A stretch of 64,000 nucleotides of DNA from Puccinellia tenuiflora (GCA_012064385.1 QRDG01000532.1:411131-475130); one strand, 5' to 3'. Positions 54,080-64,000 are shown, counted from the first letter of the stretch. Notes: generated by a model from the letters alone, not told the origin. Translations and numbers: made by a program.

Positions 54080-55077
54080 TGAATTCACAAATGCAACCAG
54101 AAATGAGCTCAAGTTAAAGAACCATGAAAACTAAGGTGTACAGATGCAAACAGTAAATACGTGAACTTTGTATTGAAACTAGTAGATTAACTAGGCTGCA
54201 GTTCGGCGCTCCTCAACCCATAATTTTCGTCCAAAATGCAAACAGTAAACACGTGACTTCTATTTAGGACACGAGGCATCTATGCATGCTAATTTTTGTC
54301 TAAAATGCAGAGAAACAATAACAGAATAAGACATGGATGGATGTGTTGTACATAAATCAACCTATATACAACATGATGGCAGACCAAAATCAATCCATCC
54401 CCTTTGCAAAAAAAAAGAGACTAGCTAGTCTCCTCCTATCGCATGAAGCACATGCCTACCAGCCGGCAATCCTTCTCCTTGCACAGGGAAATTCAGAAAA
54501 ACTTGCTGGTCTCCTCCTATTGCAATTTGCATGAACACTAGACCTAGACAATCTTTTCACGGGAGGCTGAAGAGGACAAGCGGCTCACTACAAAGAGAAA
54601 ACTAGGCCTCGCTGTAACAACGTCACTGCCGCAAGTCACTGCCGATGCTAGATCGGAATCCAAGAACCTCAAAAAATTGCCGGATGAGGTGAAGGAGAGG
54701 AGGTGGGAGGAAGACGAGCTTTACCGGCGAGAGGCTTCCGCCGTGGAGGAGGGACGGGGCTGGAGATGCGGAGGCGCGCGCCGTCACCGCCGCCACCGCT
54801 GGCGATCTGGCGTCGAGATCACTCCGGGTCGCGCCGCCGCTGTGTCGTGTGATGAGTAGTTGGGGATTTCTTCCACGAGTCAGGACACGATGTTTCGATC
54901 CGCTCTGGAACGGACGGGGTCGGGAGGGTTTGGGCCGGGGCGAGTTCCGCGTCGGGTGTAACCGAACGCGCGGTTACGGATGGGCCGGGAACTAATCCGG
55001 GCCGAACTAATCCACGCGGGTTGACAGGGATTTGGCCTCATTCCTCGCCGGGATGGGAATAACCGAACGAGGCCTGA

Positions 55078-55351
55078 AGGGGTATTCCCTCCTTTTCACT
55101 ATCTGTTTTTTCAGCAGCGATTCAGCGAATCTCGAGCAGCAAAAATCTAGCGGTGGAGAGAAAAATTAAAAGGAAACAGGATCTCACCCCCACCGCACCG
55201 CTTCCACCCACTTCCAATCCATCCACTCCCCCGCCCGCTCCCCACCTATCTCGCCGGCGGGGACGTCCCAACATGTGGTGATCGCCGCCGCAACATCGCG
55301 CCTCCACGACGGACCAAAACCGCAATTTACCACCACCAACCACCGAAACCG
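55078..55351. other. Upstream region of the conserved unknown gene
   Basis: Pyrimidine-rich leader-like sequence (CACCCCCACCGC, CTTCCACCCACTTCC) before the ATG at 55352. No TATA box that I would assert. Confidence 0.4.
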
Positions 55352-56444
55352 ATGAAGGCGTCGGTCAAGTTCCGCGACGACGACCGACCGCTGATGCGGG
55401 CCAAGGTTCCGATCGGAGTGCTCGGGCTGCCGTTCCAGTCCTGCCTCTCCGCCGGCGGCGACCCTCGGGAGCTCCGCTTCGACCTCTCCACCGCCTTCAC
55501 CTCCGGACCAGCTCTCCGCCTCTCGTATCGCCCCAACGATCCCGGCGTCCCCTTCGCCCTCTCCATCCGCGCCGGTGTGGGCGTCCTCGGCTCCCCCGCC
55601 AGCGCCCCCTTCTCCCTCGCCGCTGAGTTCAACCTCCTCTCTTCCAACTCCGGCTCTCCCGCCTTCTTCCTCCTCCTCAAGCCCCGCCTCGGCGACTTCT
55701 CACTCTCCCCACACCCTCCGGTCATCCCCGTCTCCTCCGCCCCGTACGGTCAGGGAGGTCTCCGACAGCGAAGGGCAGGACCAGCTGAACTACAAGGCGT
55801 TCTCGTTGAGCGGGAATGGCCTCGCGGCGGACGTCGCCGCGGCGGGGAGGAGCGGTGGGCTCGGCGCGCTGCTTTCCGGGATGCGGCTGACCACGAGGAG
55901 CGTGCTCCCGCTCTGGGGCAGGGCGAGCATGCGGTTCAATTGGGGGGTCCGCGCGCCGCCGGGGCTGCAGGCGGGGCTCGCCGACGACCGCAAGGACACC
56001 CGGGTGCCCGTTTGCAAGATGCCGCTGCTGGTCATCAACAAGATCTCCATCGAGCAGTCGCCACGCGCCGACGCGGACAAGAAGAATGGTGGCAAGGCAG
56101 AGGCCCCGCTTCCTGTAGTCACGGCCACGGACGCGTCGAATGGCGCGGGTCACGACGCCGGCGGCGAGGAGTTCTCGCTGATGAGGCGGCAGCTGGAGGC
56201 GATGAACACGGAAAGCGGGATGCTCCGCCGCGCCGTGGAGGACCTGCGTGCCGAGGTCGGGCGCGCCAGGGCCGTGTCCGTGGCTGCGGGAGGGAGGCCG
56301 CCGCCACAGCCACTTCACGATTTCTCAGTGAAGCCAGATCGTCGGCCCGGTGGGAAGGAGCCGGCGGCGGAGAACGTAGCGATGCCCGCACCGGATGAGG
56401 TGGGCGAGGAGTTGAAGAGGGCACTGGAGGCGCGCCGGCGATGA
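55352..56444 (+). pseudogene. Conserved plant protein of unknown function, one-base frameshift
   Basis: ATG 55352 opens MKASVKFRDDDRPLMRAKVP, with GVLGLPFQSCLSAGGD, LRLSYRPND, GSPASAPFSLAAEFNLLSS and LLLKPRLGDFSLS. This looks like the N-terminus of a widespread, uncharacterised plant protein with a beta-strand-rich, membrane-pore-like character (my inference). The homologous C-terminal half continues one frame over: KAFSLSGNGLAADV, GALLSGMRLTTRSVLPLWGRA, LPLLVINKISIEQ, then a coiled coil FSLMRRQLEAMNTESGMLRR and a stop at 56444. The switch is at CTCTCCCCACACC (55707-55710): one C fewer restores a single frame of about 363 codons. Either a recent loss of function or a base-calling error in the C-run. 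Confidence 0.75.
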
Positions 56445-56856
56445 AAGCTGCCAAAGCTACACAGCTGATCTCACTCACTGTTGGCTGCTGATTTTAGATT
56501 TTTTGGATTATAATTTAGTACTTCCTCCTCCGTTTTACAATGTAAGCATTTTTAGTAAGATAAACTAGTTTTATAAAAATTATTATGAAGCAGAGTAGCA
56601 ATTGTGAAATAAAAACTCTGAAGCTATGGTAGTAGTCTGATTTCTTTTTTGAGGGGAAGTCTGCCTTATTACTTCTCTTAATAATTAAGCTAGCACGATG
56701 ATTACAAGGTAGTATTACTCCCTCCGTTTACATATACTTTGAGTATTATGCTATCTACTACTGTAGGAGATGTTCATCGGATAGGCCACGATTTGTGGTT
56801 TGTACATTGTACTCCGTACATCACAAGAGGTATATTTGTATTAAACCCGTACGCAA
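56445..56856. repeat. Gene 3' flank with Stowaway-like MITE remnants
   Basis: CTCCTCCGTTTTACAATGTAAGCATTTTTAGTAAG (about 56525) and CTCCCTCCGTTTACATATACTTTGAG (about 56718) resemble the left end of Stowaway/mariner MITEs (CTCCCTCCGT). I see no matching right ends, so they are fragments. The segment ends in AAGGT (56857-56861), the left target duplication of the copia element. Confidence 0.5.
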
Positions 56857-56861
56857 AAGGT

Positions 56862-57830
56862 TGTTGGAATTTTGGCCCAATTAGCTAGCCTTTTAATTAA
56901 TCCAATAAATTCCTGAAAATCCTAGAGGCCCATGTGGCCCATTCATGCATGGCAAGAGGTGGGACAAAATGTTTAGTCCCATACCGTCAGTTGGGAGAGA
57001 GTTTCACCAGCTTATAAGGTGAGACTTTCTACCACTAGTATTAGACATTGGAAAGGGAGAGAATAAGAGAGAGCCACACGCGCGCTCCTCCGCCGCCCGC
57101 CTCGCCACGTCACGACGCGCCGCGGTATATTTTTGTCACGCGCCACGCATGATTGGAATACGAACGGGTGCACAGAAGCTGAAACGTTTTGCGTAGCGGA
57201 CAATTAATTCGAACCTGAGTGCTTCCTATTCAGTTCATCTCCCACGCAGCCTGTTCGCCTTCTCCTCTGTGTCTATAAAAGAGAGGTCGCTCCTCTCCAC
57301 GAACACACACAACAGCCACACCTCTCATGCGCCTGCCTCCTGGTTCTCGAGCTTTGCGCTACCGATCAAGACTTCTCCATCCCGTTCTGCGGCGTGCACC
57401 GCGGGACGGGACAGTAGGCCTCCGGAACCCCGCCTCTCGTGATCCTGTACGGGAGAGGGGCGATAAGGTTTTTGGGGAGCGCTTCCGCGCGACTACTGAC
57501 CTTTCTGTCAACACGGACACCGACGACTTCTTCCCCAACGACGACTACTTCCCCGACGTCAACGACATCTTCGGCGACATGAACAACGACGGCATCAACG
57601 GGTCTTCCTCCAACACCCCGTACGTGCTCTTCTGTGTTCTACTAGATATCATGCTTCCTATAGTGTTTGTAGCAATTTGTGTACAATTGCTACTTGCGTA
57701 CTCTCTACAATTGCTTTTTCTGTACTCTCTGTTAGATTGCATGACTAGTTTAATTCACGTTTTATTAGTCATGTTTTATCTAGTGCTTTTAAGGATTAAA
57801 TCATGTGGAAATTTCCTAATATTTTCAACA
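56862..57830 (+). repeat. 5' LTR of the copia element (969 bp)
   Basis: The TATA box TATAAAAG is at 57274-57281. The last 500 bases are transcribed leader containing an open reading frame from ATG 57327 that runs into gag. From 57620 the sequence is T-rich and intron-like. Confidence 0.93.
57274..57281 (+). promoter_or_regulatory. TATA box of the copia LTR promoter
   Basis: TATAAAAG 46 bases before ATG 57327; the equivalent in the 3' LTR is at 62845-62852. Confidence 0.7.
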
Positions 57831-60800
57831 ATCCAAAAACCTTATGATAGGAAATTTTCCTCCATTGGCTTTGCTGCATCACTAAAGCCTCCTCCTTTTG
57901 TGGGCGTCAATTACAAGAACTGGCGCGCAAGAGCAACTCTGTGGTTTGAAACCATGAAGTGCTTCCACGCTGCTAAAGGCAAGCCTGAAGGAGAGCTTTC
58001 TCCTGAACAGGAGAATGCTTTTCAGGAAGCCGTTATCCTCCTGAGAGGGGCTATTCTCAGCATTCTTGACGAGAAAATCATTGACCCGTATTTTTTCATC
58101 ACTACGGGCAAGGGTATGTCGGATGCGCTCGAGGCCAAATTTGGTGTCTCGGACGCAGGCAGTGAATTGTATGTCATGGAGCAGTTCTATGACTACAAGA
58201 TGACTGGTGACCGCTCCGTTGTGGAGCAGGCTCATGAGATACAGTCCATTGCTAAGGAACTTGAGCAGTTCACATGCGTCTTACCGGACAAGTTCATTGC
58301 CGGAGGCATCATTGCCAAGCTTCCTCCCTCGTGGAGGAATTTTGCTACTTCTCTGAAGCATAAGAGACAAGAGTTTTCAGTTATGGATCTCATTGGGTCT
58401 CTCGATGTGGAGGAGAAGGCGAGAGCAAAAGACGCACGCGCTCGAGGCCTTGAGGGGGGCTCAAGTGCTAATTTCGTCCAAAAGAAGAACTCCCAGTCCT
58501 ACAAGCCCAAGAACAAGAATAAGTCTGAGAACAAAGGCAAGTTTGATAAAAAGAACAAGCCCTCACAGTCTACCAACTTTAAGAGGAAGACCGATAGGAA
58601 GAAGGGATCCTGCCATGTCTGTGGTGATCCTAATCACTGGGCTCCAAGATGCCCTAACCGATTTGAGGAGCGCGACAAGAGCGGAAAGACCGCCAATGTT
58701 GTCATTGGAGATACTGAAATGAAAGATGCTGGGTATGGTATATTTCCAACTATTTTTTCAGTATGTCATTCTCCTGAATGGTTGATTGACACGGGTGCCA
58801 ATGTACATGTTTGTGCTGATATCTCAATGTTTTCTTCTTATCAGGTCGCAGGGACTTTCTCCGTGCTGATGGGGAACGGGTCACATGCTTCTGTTCATGG
58901 TGTTGGTACGGTCGATCTGAAGTTTACTTCGGGGAAGATCGTGCGCCTGAAGAACGTTCATCATGTGCCCGCCATAAATAAAAATCTTGTTAGCGGATCT
59001 CTTCTGTGTCGAGATGGCTACAAGTTATCTTTTGAGTCCAATAAATTTGTAATGTCTAAGTTTGGAACCTTTGTTGGTAAGGGCTATGAGTGCGGAGGCT
59101 TGTTCCGCCTATCTCTGTCAGACGTTTGTAATAATGTTGTTAATCATATTTGCACAACCAGTGAATCAAATGTCTGGCATTCACGTCTTTGTCATATTAA
59201 TTTTGGTTGTATGACGCGGCTAGCCAAAATGAGTTTAATTCCTAATTTCACAATTGTTAAAGGCTCTAAGTGTCAAGTATGTGTGCAAGCAAAGCAACCA
59301 CGCAAGTCTCATACGACTGCGGAGGCAAGAGATTTGGCACCACTAGAGCTTATACATTCAGATCTTTGTGAGATGAATGGCTTGTTGACAAAAGGTGGAA
59401 AGAAATATTTCATGACGTTGATCGATGACTCCACTAGATATTGTTACGTGTATCTCCTTAAATCAAAAGATGAAGCTTTACATTTCTTCAAAATCTACAA
59501 AGCTGAAGCAGAAAACCAACTCGATCGAAAGATCAAGAGACTTAGGTCTGATCGTGGTGGAGAGTATTTTTCCAATGAATTTGATTCTTTTTGTGCGGAA
59601 CATGGTATAATCCATGAGAGGACGCCTCCCTACTCACCCCAATCAAACGGGGTGGCCGAAAGAAAGAACCGAACTCTGACTGACTTGGTTAACGCCATGT
59701 TAGACACTTCGGGTTTGTCCAAGGCATGGTGGGGGGAGGCAATACTGACTGCTTGTCATGTCCTAAACCGAGTTCCCACAAAGAACAAAGAGATAACTCC
59801 ATTCGAGGAATGGGAGAAGAAAAGGTTAAAACTCTCTTACTTACGGACTTGGGGTTGTCTGGCGAAAGTCAATATACCAATTCCCAAGAAGCGAAAGCTT
59901 GGACCAAAAACTGTGGATTGTGTTTTTCTGGGCTATGCATTTCATAGCATTGGCTATAGATTTTTGATAGTAAAATCTGAGGTATCCGACATGCATGTTG
60001 GTACAATAATGGAGTCGAATGATGCGACTTTCTTTGAGGATATCTTTCCCATGAAGGATAATTCTAGTTCATCAAATCAGGAGATGCCTAACACATCTAG
60101 TCAGGAATTAGCTACAATTCCTGAACCCACTATTCCGATGGAACACTTCGATAGTCCTTTAGAGGATGACAATGAAATTCCTAAAAGGAGCAAGAGACAG
60201 AGGACCGCAAAATCCTTTGGTGATGATTTCATTGTGTACCTCGTGGATGACACTCCTAGGACTATTTCAGAAGCTTATGCATCTCCTGATGCTGACTACT
60301 GGAAGGATGCTGTCCGCAGCGAGATGGATTCCATCTTGGCTAATGGTACCTGGGAGATCACTGATCGTCCTTATGGGTGCAAACCTGTAGGATGTAAGTG
60401 GGTGTTCAAGAAGAAGGTTAGGCCTGATGGTACTATCGAAAAGTATAAGGCACGGCTTGTGGCCAAGGGTTATACCCAAAAGGAAGGTGAAGACTTCTTT
60501 GATACTTACTCACCTGTTGCTAGACTAACCACCATTCGTGTGCTACTATCATTGGCTGCCTCACACGGTCTTCTCGTTCATCAAATGGACGTTAAGACGG
60601 CTTTCCTAAATGGAGAGCTGGAAGAGGAAATTTACATGGAACAGCCAGATGGTTTTGTAATACATGGTCAGGAAGGAAAGGTGTGCAAGTTATTGAAGTC
60701 TCTATATGGTCTCAAGCAAGCCCCTAAGCAGTGGCATGAAAAGTTTGAAAGAACGTTAACTGCCGAAGGCTTTGTGGTAAACGAAGCTGACAAATGTGTG

Positions 60801-61799
60801 TATTATCGCCATGGTGGGGGTGAGGGAGTTATTTTGTGTCTGTACGTCGATGACATACTGATATTTGGTACCAACCTTAACGTGATTAAGGAGGTCAAGG
60901 ATTTCTTATCTCGTTGTTTTGAGATGAAGGATCTTGGAGTAGCTGATGTTATCTTAAACATCAAGCTGTTGAGAGATGACAACGGTGGGATCACACTGCT
61001 TCAATCCCACTACGTGGACAAGGTCTTGAGTCGTTTTGGGTATAGCGACTGCAAGCCTTCTCCAACACCGTATGATCCCAGTGTGTTGCTTCGAAAGAAT
61101 CGACGAATTGCTAGAGATCAATTGAGATACTCGCAGATAATTGGTTCCCTTATGTATTTGGCTAGCGCCACGAGGCCTGACATCTCTTTTGCTGTAAGCA
61201 AACTGAGTCGGTTTGTTTCAAATCCGGGAGATGATCATTGGCATGCTCTTGAGAGGGTTATGCGTTATCTGAAAGGCACTGCGAGTTATGGTATTCACTA
61301 TACCGGGTACCCGAGGGTACTGGAGGGTTATAGTGATTCAAATTGGATATCTGATGCTGATGAGATTAAGGCCACAAGTGGTTATGTGTTTACACTTGGT
61401 GGTGGCGCTGTTTCCTGGAAGTCTTGCAAGCAGACCATCTTAACGAGGTCAACTATGGAAGCAGAACTCACAGCACTAGACACTGCCACTGTTGAAGCAG
61501 AGTGGCTTCGTGAGCTTTTGATGGACTTACCTGTGGTTGAGAAACCAATACCCGCCATCCTAATGAACTGTGATAATCAAACTGTAATAATCAAGGTTAA
61601 CAGTTCAAAGGATAATATGAAGTCATCAAGGCATGTGAAGAGGAGACTGAAATCTGTCAGAAAAATGAAGAACTCCGGAGTTATTGCGTTGGATTATATC
61701 CAAACATCTAAAAATTTGGCAGACCCCTTCACAAAGGGTCTATCACGCAATGTGATAGATAATGCATCGAAGGAGATGGGTATGAGACCCACAGTATGA
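57327..61799 (+). CDS. gag-pol: copia gag-pol polyprotein (start inside the LTR)
   Basis: 1490 codons without a stop. Codons 1-168 lie in the 5' LTR. The gag core (PPPFVGVNYKNWRARATLWF) lies upstream of the first ATG of the internal region, so initiation must be in the LTR leader. A zinc knuckle CHVCGDPNHWAPRC lies near residue 428. Protease has LIDTGANVHVC near 486, and integrase the finger WHSRLCH...CQVCVQAK, then IHSDL, RSDRGGEY and NGVAERKNRT (D-D-E). RT has MDVKTAFLNGELEEEIYM and LYVDDIL near 1172. RNase H has GYSDSNW, STMEAEL and CDNQ. ADPFTKGLS closes the protein. All catalytic motifs are present. Residues about 98-175 are an improbable hydrophobic run that fits a retained intron better than protein. 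Alternative starts: ATG 57579, or splicing 57620-57850. Confidence 0.9.
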   Translation: MRLPPGSRALRYRSRLLHPVLRRAPRDGTVGLRNPASRDPVRERGDKVFGERFRATTDLSVNTDTDDFFPNDDYFPDVNDIFGDMNNDGINGSSSNTPYVLFCVLLDIMLPIVFVAICVQLLLAYSLQLLFLYSLLDCMTSLIHVLLVMFYLVLLRIKSCGNFLIFSTIQKPYDRKFSSIGFAASLKPPPFVGVNYKNWRARATLWFETMKCFHAAKGKPEGELSPEQENAFQEAVILLRGAILSILDEKIIDPYFFITTGKGMSDALEAKFGVSDAGSELYVMEQFYDYKMTGDRSVVEQAHEIQSIAKELEQFTCVLPDKFIAGGIIAKLPPSWRNFATSLKHKRQEFSVMDLIGSLDVEEKARAKDARARGLEGGSSANFVQKKNSQSYKPKNKNKSENKGKFDKKNKPSQSTNFKRKTDRKKGSCHVCGDPNHWAPRCPNRFEERDKSGKTANVVIGDTEMKDAGYGIFPTIFSVCHSPEWLIDTGANVHVCADISMFSSYQVAGTFSVLMGNGSHASVHGVGTVDLKFTSGKIVRLKNVHHVPAINKNLVSGSLLCRDGYKLSFESNKFVMSKFGTFVGKGYECGGLFRLSLSDVCNNVVNHICTTSESNVWHSRLCHINFGCMTRLAKMSLIPNFTIVKGSKCQVCVQAKQPRKSHTTAEARDLAPLELIHSDLCEMNGLLTKGGKKYFMTLIDDSTRYCYVYLLKSKDEALHFFKIYKAEAENQLDRKIKRLRSDRGGEYFSNEFDSFCAEHGIIHERTPPYSPQSNGVAERKNRTLTDLVNAMLDTSGLSKAWWGEAILTACHVLNRVPTKNKEITPFEEWEKKRLKLSYLRTWGCLAKVNIPIPKKRKLGPKTVDCVFLGYAFHSIGYRFLIVKSEVSDMHVGTIMESNDATFFEDIFPMKDNSSSSNQEMPNTSSQELATIPEPTIPMEHFDSPLEDDNEIPKRSKRQRTAKSFGDDFIVYLVDDTPRTISEAYASPDADYWKDAVRSEMDSILANGTWEITDRPYGCKPVGCKWVFKKKVRPDGTIEKYKARLVAKGYTQKEGEDFFDTYSPVARLTTIRVLLSLAASHGLLVHQMDVKTAFLNGELEEEIYMEQPDGFVIHGQEGKVCKLLKSLYGLKQAPKQWHEKFERTLTAEGFVVNEADKCVYYRHGGGEGVILCLYVDDILIFGTNLNVIKEVKDFLSRCFEMKDLGVADVILNIKLLRDDNGGITLLQSHYVDKVLSRFGYSDCKPSPTPYDPSVLLRKNRRIARDQLRYSQIIGSLMYLASATRPDISFAVSKLSRFVSNPGDDHWHALERVMRYLKGTASYGIHYTGYPRVLEGYSDSNWISDADEIKATSGYVFTLGGGAVSWKSCKQTILTRSTMEAELTALDTATVEAEWLRELLMDLPVVEKPIPAILMNCDNQTVIIKVNSSKDNMKSSRHVKRRLKSVRKMKNSGVIALDYIQTSKNLADPFTKGLSRNVIDNASKEMGMRPTV

Positions 61800-62361
61800 G
61801 TTGTCTGCAGTGGCAACCCACTCTATGTGATCGGAGATCCCGTGAAGTAGAATTGGGAGACAAGCTGTTGATCAACTGAGAGAAGAGTATCCTTACTTTA
61901 TATAATACCACTCCGTGAAGATGCAATACTCTTCTGAACTGCATGGCAGGTTGATGTATATCTTAATGTGTTCCAAGAATCTTTATTTTAAAAGAGGAGA
62001 TGTTGTCCTGCAGAACATCTTTTGAGGAACACACCTATATGAGCCTGACTGTCAAGCGTCGCAGTCTATGAGAGTTGGGTGCTCTCTAATAAACTCATGA
62101 AAGGCCCTGGAGTACGACGTATAAGCTCCACCCGCGGGGAAGTCCCACGGTAGCCCAGTATCGGTCAAGACTTTGCGTGAAACTAGATTCGCAGAAAACT
62201 TGCAGTTCAAGGCATAGTCCACTGTTCAAGTTGCAAACTAGTCTAACATGAAGTTCTAGGTGGAAGTTCAACTTAACAGTCTCCACTGCAGTACCGGTAT
62301 GTAAAACAATGTTTGAGAACCTAAGGCAAACTCTATGTGCCTCTAGGATCTGGTGGGGGAT
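61800..62361 (+). other. copia 3' untranslated internal region and polypurine tract
   Basis: No further protein. It ends GGATCTGGTGGGGGAT, the polypurine tract, next to the 3' LTR start TGTTGG. Confidence 0.7.
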
Positions 62362-63401
62362 TGTTGGAATTTTGGCCCAATTAGCTAGCCTTTTAATTAA
62401 TCCAATAAATTCCTGAAAATCCTAGAGGCCCATGTGGCCCATTCATGCATGGCAAGAGGTGGGACAAAATGTTTAGTCCCATACCGCCAGTTGGGAGAGA
62501 GTTTCACCAGCTTATAAGGTGAGACTTTCTACCACTAGTATGAGGCATTGGAAAGGGAGAGAATAAGAGAGAGCCACACGCGCGCTCCTCCTCCGCCGCC
62601 CGCCTCGCCACGCCTCGCCTCGTCACGTCACGTCACGTCACGTCACGTCACGACGCGCCGCGGGTTGCGGGAATGAGCCGAGCCGATGGCTATATTTTTG
62701 TCACGGGAATACGAACGGGTGCACAAAAGCTGAAACGTTTTGCGTAGCGGACAATTAATTCGAACCTGAGTGCTTCCTATTCAGTTCGTCTCCTGTCTCT
62801 TCGTTTCATCTCCCACGCAGCCTGTTCGCCTTCTCCTCTGTGTCTATAAAAGAGAGGTCGCTCCTCTCCACGAACACACACAACAGCCACACCTCTCATG
62901 CGCCTGCCTCCTGGTTCTCGAGCTTTGCGCTACCGATCAAGACTTCTCCATCCCGTTCTGCGGCGTGCACCGCGGGACGGGACAGTAGGCCTCCGGAACC
63001 CCGCCTCTCGTGATCCTGTACGGTAGAGGGGCGATAAGGTTTTTGGGGAGCGCTTCCGCGCGACTACTGACCTTTCTGTCAACACGGACACCGACGACTT
63101 CTTCCCCAACGACGACTACTTCCCCGACGTCAACGACATCTTCGGCGACATGAACAACGACGGCATCAACGGGTCTTCCTCCAACACCCCGTACGTGCTC
63201 TTCTGTGTTCTACTAGATATCATGCTTCCTATAGTGTTTGTAGCAATTTGTGTACAATTGCTACTTGCGTACTCTCTACAATTGCTTTTTCTGTACTCTC
63301 TGTTAGATTGCATGACTAGTTTAATTCACGTTTTATTAGTCATGTTTTATCTAGTGCTTTTAAGGATTAAATCATGTGGAAATTTCCTAATATTTTCAAC
63401 A
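62362..63401 (+). repeat. 3' LTR of the copia element (1040 bp)
   Basis: Same ends as the 5' LTR but 71 bases longer. The extra bases lie mostly in a CGTCA/CACGT microsatellite run (about 62619-62653) and an adjoining GCGGGTTGCGGGAATGAGCC-type segment. The leader reading frame has a TAG here (CGGTAG, about 63023-63028) where the 5' LTR has CGGGAG. Confidence 0.93.
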
Positions 63402-63406
63402 AAGGT

Positions 63407-64000
63407 TGGATGGCTGCTGGGTTATTGTTTGCGCGCGAGTTAGCATGTCGTTTGTTCGTGACAGAACAGTCTGCAAAATTGAAGTTTGAATCGCTAGTTC
63501 ATGGGTTGCCTGTACGTAATATGAGATCCAATAGTTCCATACACAAAATTAATCAAAATACAGCTATGTCGATAAAGTAGAGCTCATGTGACGAGCCGAC
63601 CGCTTGGCTGCCTGCACTGATCGACGTGTTGAGATATCCAACCTAAAGTTACAACTACGATTAAACCCATCATCAGTACATGAATACATAATGTTAGGTT
63701 GGTGTTTCATAGGTATTAAAGTTCGAATTGTCAGAATACAAGAAATATCATGCGGAAGTCACTTATTGGTGAAAACATGGATTGTCATGGATCCGCCCCC
63801 AGGCAACTGTTACAACCCCAACGTTCCCCGCGAAGATATCATCGACAACAACATCTAGACCCTCGCTCAGGTCGTCAGAAGGTATGGTCTCCTGTACCAC
63901 AATCTCCCTCCCGCACTGATTTGCCCCTTGCATTTGCGATGGTTTATTCGTATGTATTTCGATTTGGTTGTTCTGGATGGGATTCGGGGTGGGGAATAGC
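63407..64000. other. Right flank of the copia element, no gene recognised
   Basis: Pre-insertion target sequence continuing from 56856. A short frame opens at ATG 63790 (MDPPPGNCYNPNVP) and stops at 63858; I recognise no family. The window ends shortly after. Confidence 0.4.

Larger units (their letters stand above)
52531..55074 (-). mobile_element. Decayed Harbinger-like element, 2.5 kb
   Basis: Termini GGCCTCGTTCGGTT at 52531 and its inverse AACCGAACGAGGCC ending at 55074. The trinucleotide TGA flanks both sides (52528-52530 and 55075-55077), consistent with a 3-bp duplication although PIF/Harbinger usually gives TAA/TTA. Inside on the minus strand is a remnant of a Myb/SANT-like protein, the type encoded by ORF1 of such elements. 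No transposase is visible. A fold-back MITE is nested at 53268-53672. Confidence 0.7.
56862..63401 (+). mobile_element. Ty1/copia LTR retrotransposon, 6.5 kb, apparently coding-intact
   Basis: The 5' LTR (56862-57830) and 3' LTR (62362-63401) begin TGTTGGAATTTTGG and end TTTTCAACA. The perfect duplication AAGGT flanks the element (56857-56861, 63402-63406). One uninterrupted gag-pol with copia domain order (gag, protease, integrase, RT, RNase H) fills the interior. The LTRs are very similar outside a GC-rich indel block near 57105-57150/62590-62705. A polypurine tract GGTGGGGGAT precedes the 3' LTR. No standard TGGTATCAGAGC primer site follows the 5' LTR. Confidence 0.95.

Noticed and set aside
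57620..57830. A membrane protein segment (hydrophobic run) in the copia polyprotein
   Set aside because: It is the translation of T-rich LTR sequence, identical in the 3' LTR where the upstream frame has a stop. An intron or untranslated leader explains it better.

Overview
The window is plant nuclear DNA, most likely from a large-genome grass (Triticeae or a near relative). Giant nested LTR retrotransposons, PIF/Harbinger-type elements and several MITEs surround a handful of low-copy plant genes with GT-AG introns. No rRNA, tRNA, CRISPR array or bacterial-type operon was seen. The species cannot be fixed from the sequence alone.

Layout. (1) 1-4257 is the 3' internal part of a Tat-like Ty3/gypsy element. 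It breaks off at an ambiguous base (n, 4258). (2) 5097-20896 is a complete Tat-like gypsy element of 15.8 kb: two 691-bp LTRs, GGTAC target duplication, a single-frame gag-pol (gag, protease, RT, two RNase H domains, integrase) broken only by nonsense codons, and then an 8-kb 3' region. That region carries two genes on the opposite strand and a 15-copy 108-bp tandem array. One antisense gene encodes AT-hooks plus a B3-like domain behind its own TATA box. The other is a multi-exon gene starting with a 'putative gypsy type transposon' (Transposase_28-like) domain. (3) 20902-30790 holds AT-rich DNA, a MITE-like segment, a GRF-type zinc-finger pseudogene (24285-24858), an apparently intact 12-coding-exon DUF707 gene (25512-28384) and a frameshifted PPR gene (29023-30539, minus). 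(4) 30794-32810 is a PIF/Harbinger element with an intact 420-aa transposase, 14-bp TIRs and TAA duplications. (5) 33299-49219 is a gypsy element rearranged to LTR-internal-LTR-internal-LTR, all inside one CTACC duplication; both internal regions share one large RT/RNase H/integrase deletion. (6) 49225-55077 has a tandem duplication, three MITEs and a decayed Harbinger-like element carrying a Myb/SANT-like remnant and a nested fold-back MITE. (7) 55352-56444 is a conserved plant gene of unknown function with a one-base frameshift. (8) 56862-63401 is a Ty1/copia element (AAGGT duplication) with an uninterrupted 1490-codon gag-pol that begins inside the 5' LTR.

The most unusual content is the pair of antisense genes in the gypsy element. 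Exon/intron borders (GTAAGT donors, phase-consistent junctions) are recognisable in two independent copies, 1-4257 and 15728-19577. This implies a selected, spliced accessory gene transcribed opposite to gag-pol. The other structural highlights are the three-LTR element and a copia whose gag start and possible leader intron straddle the LTR/internal border.
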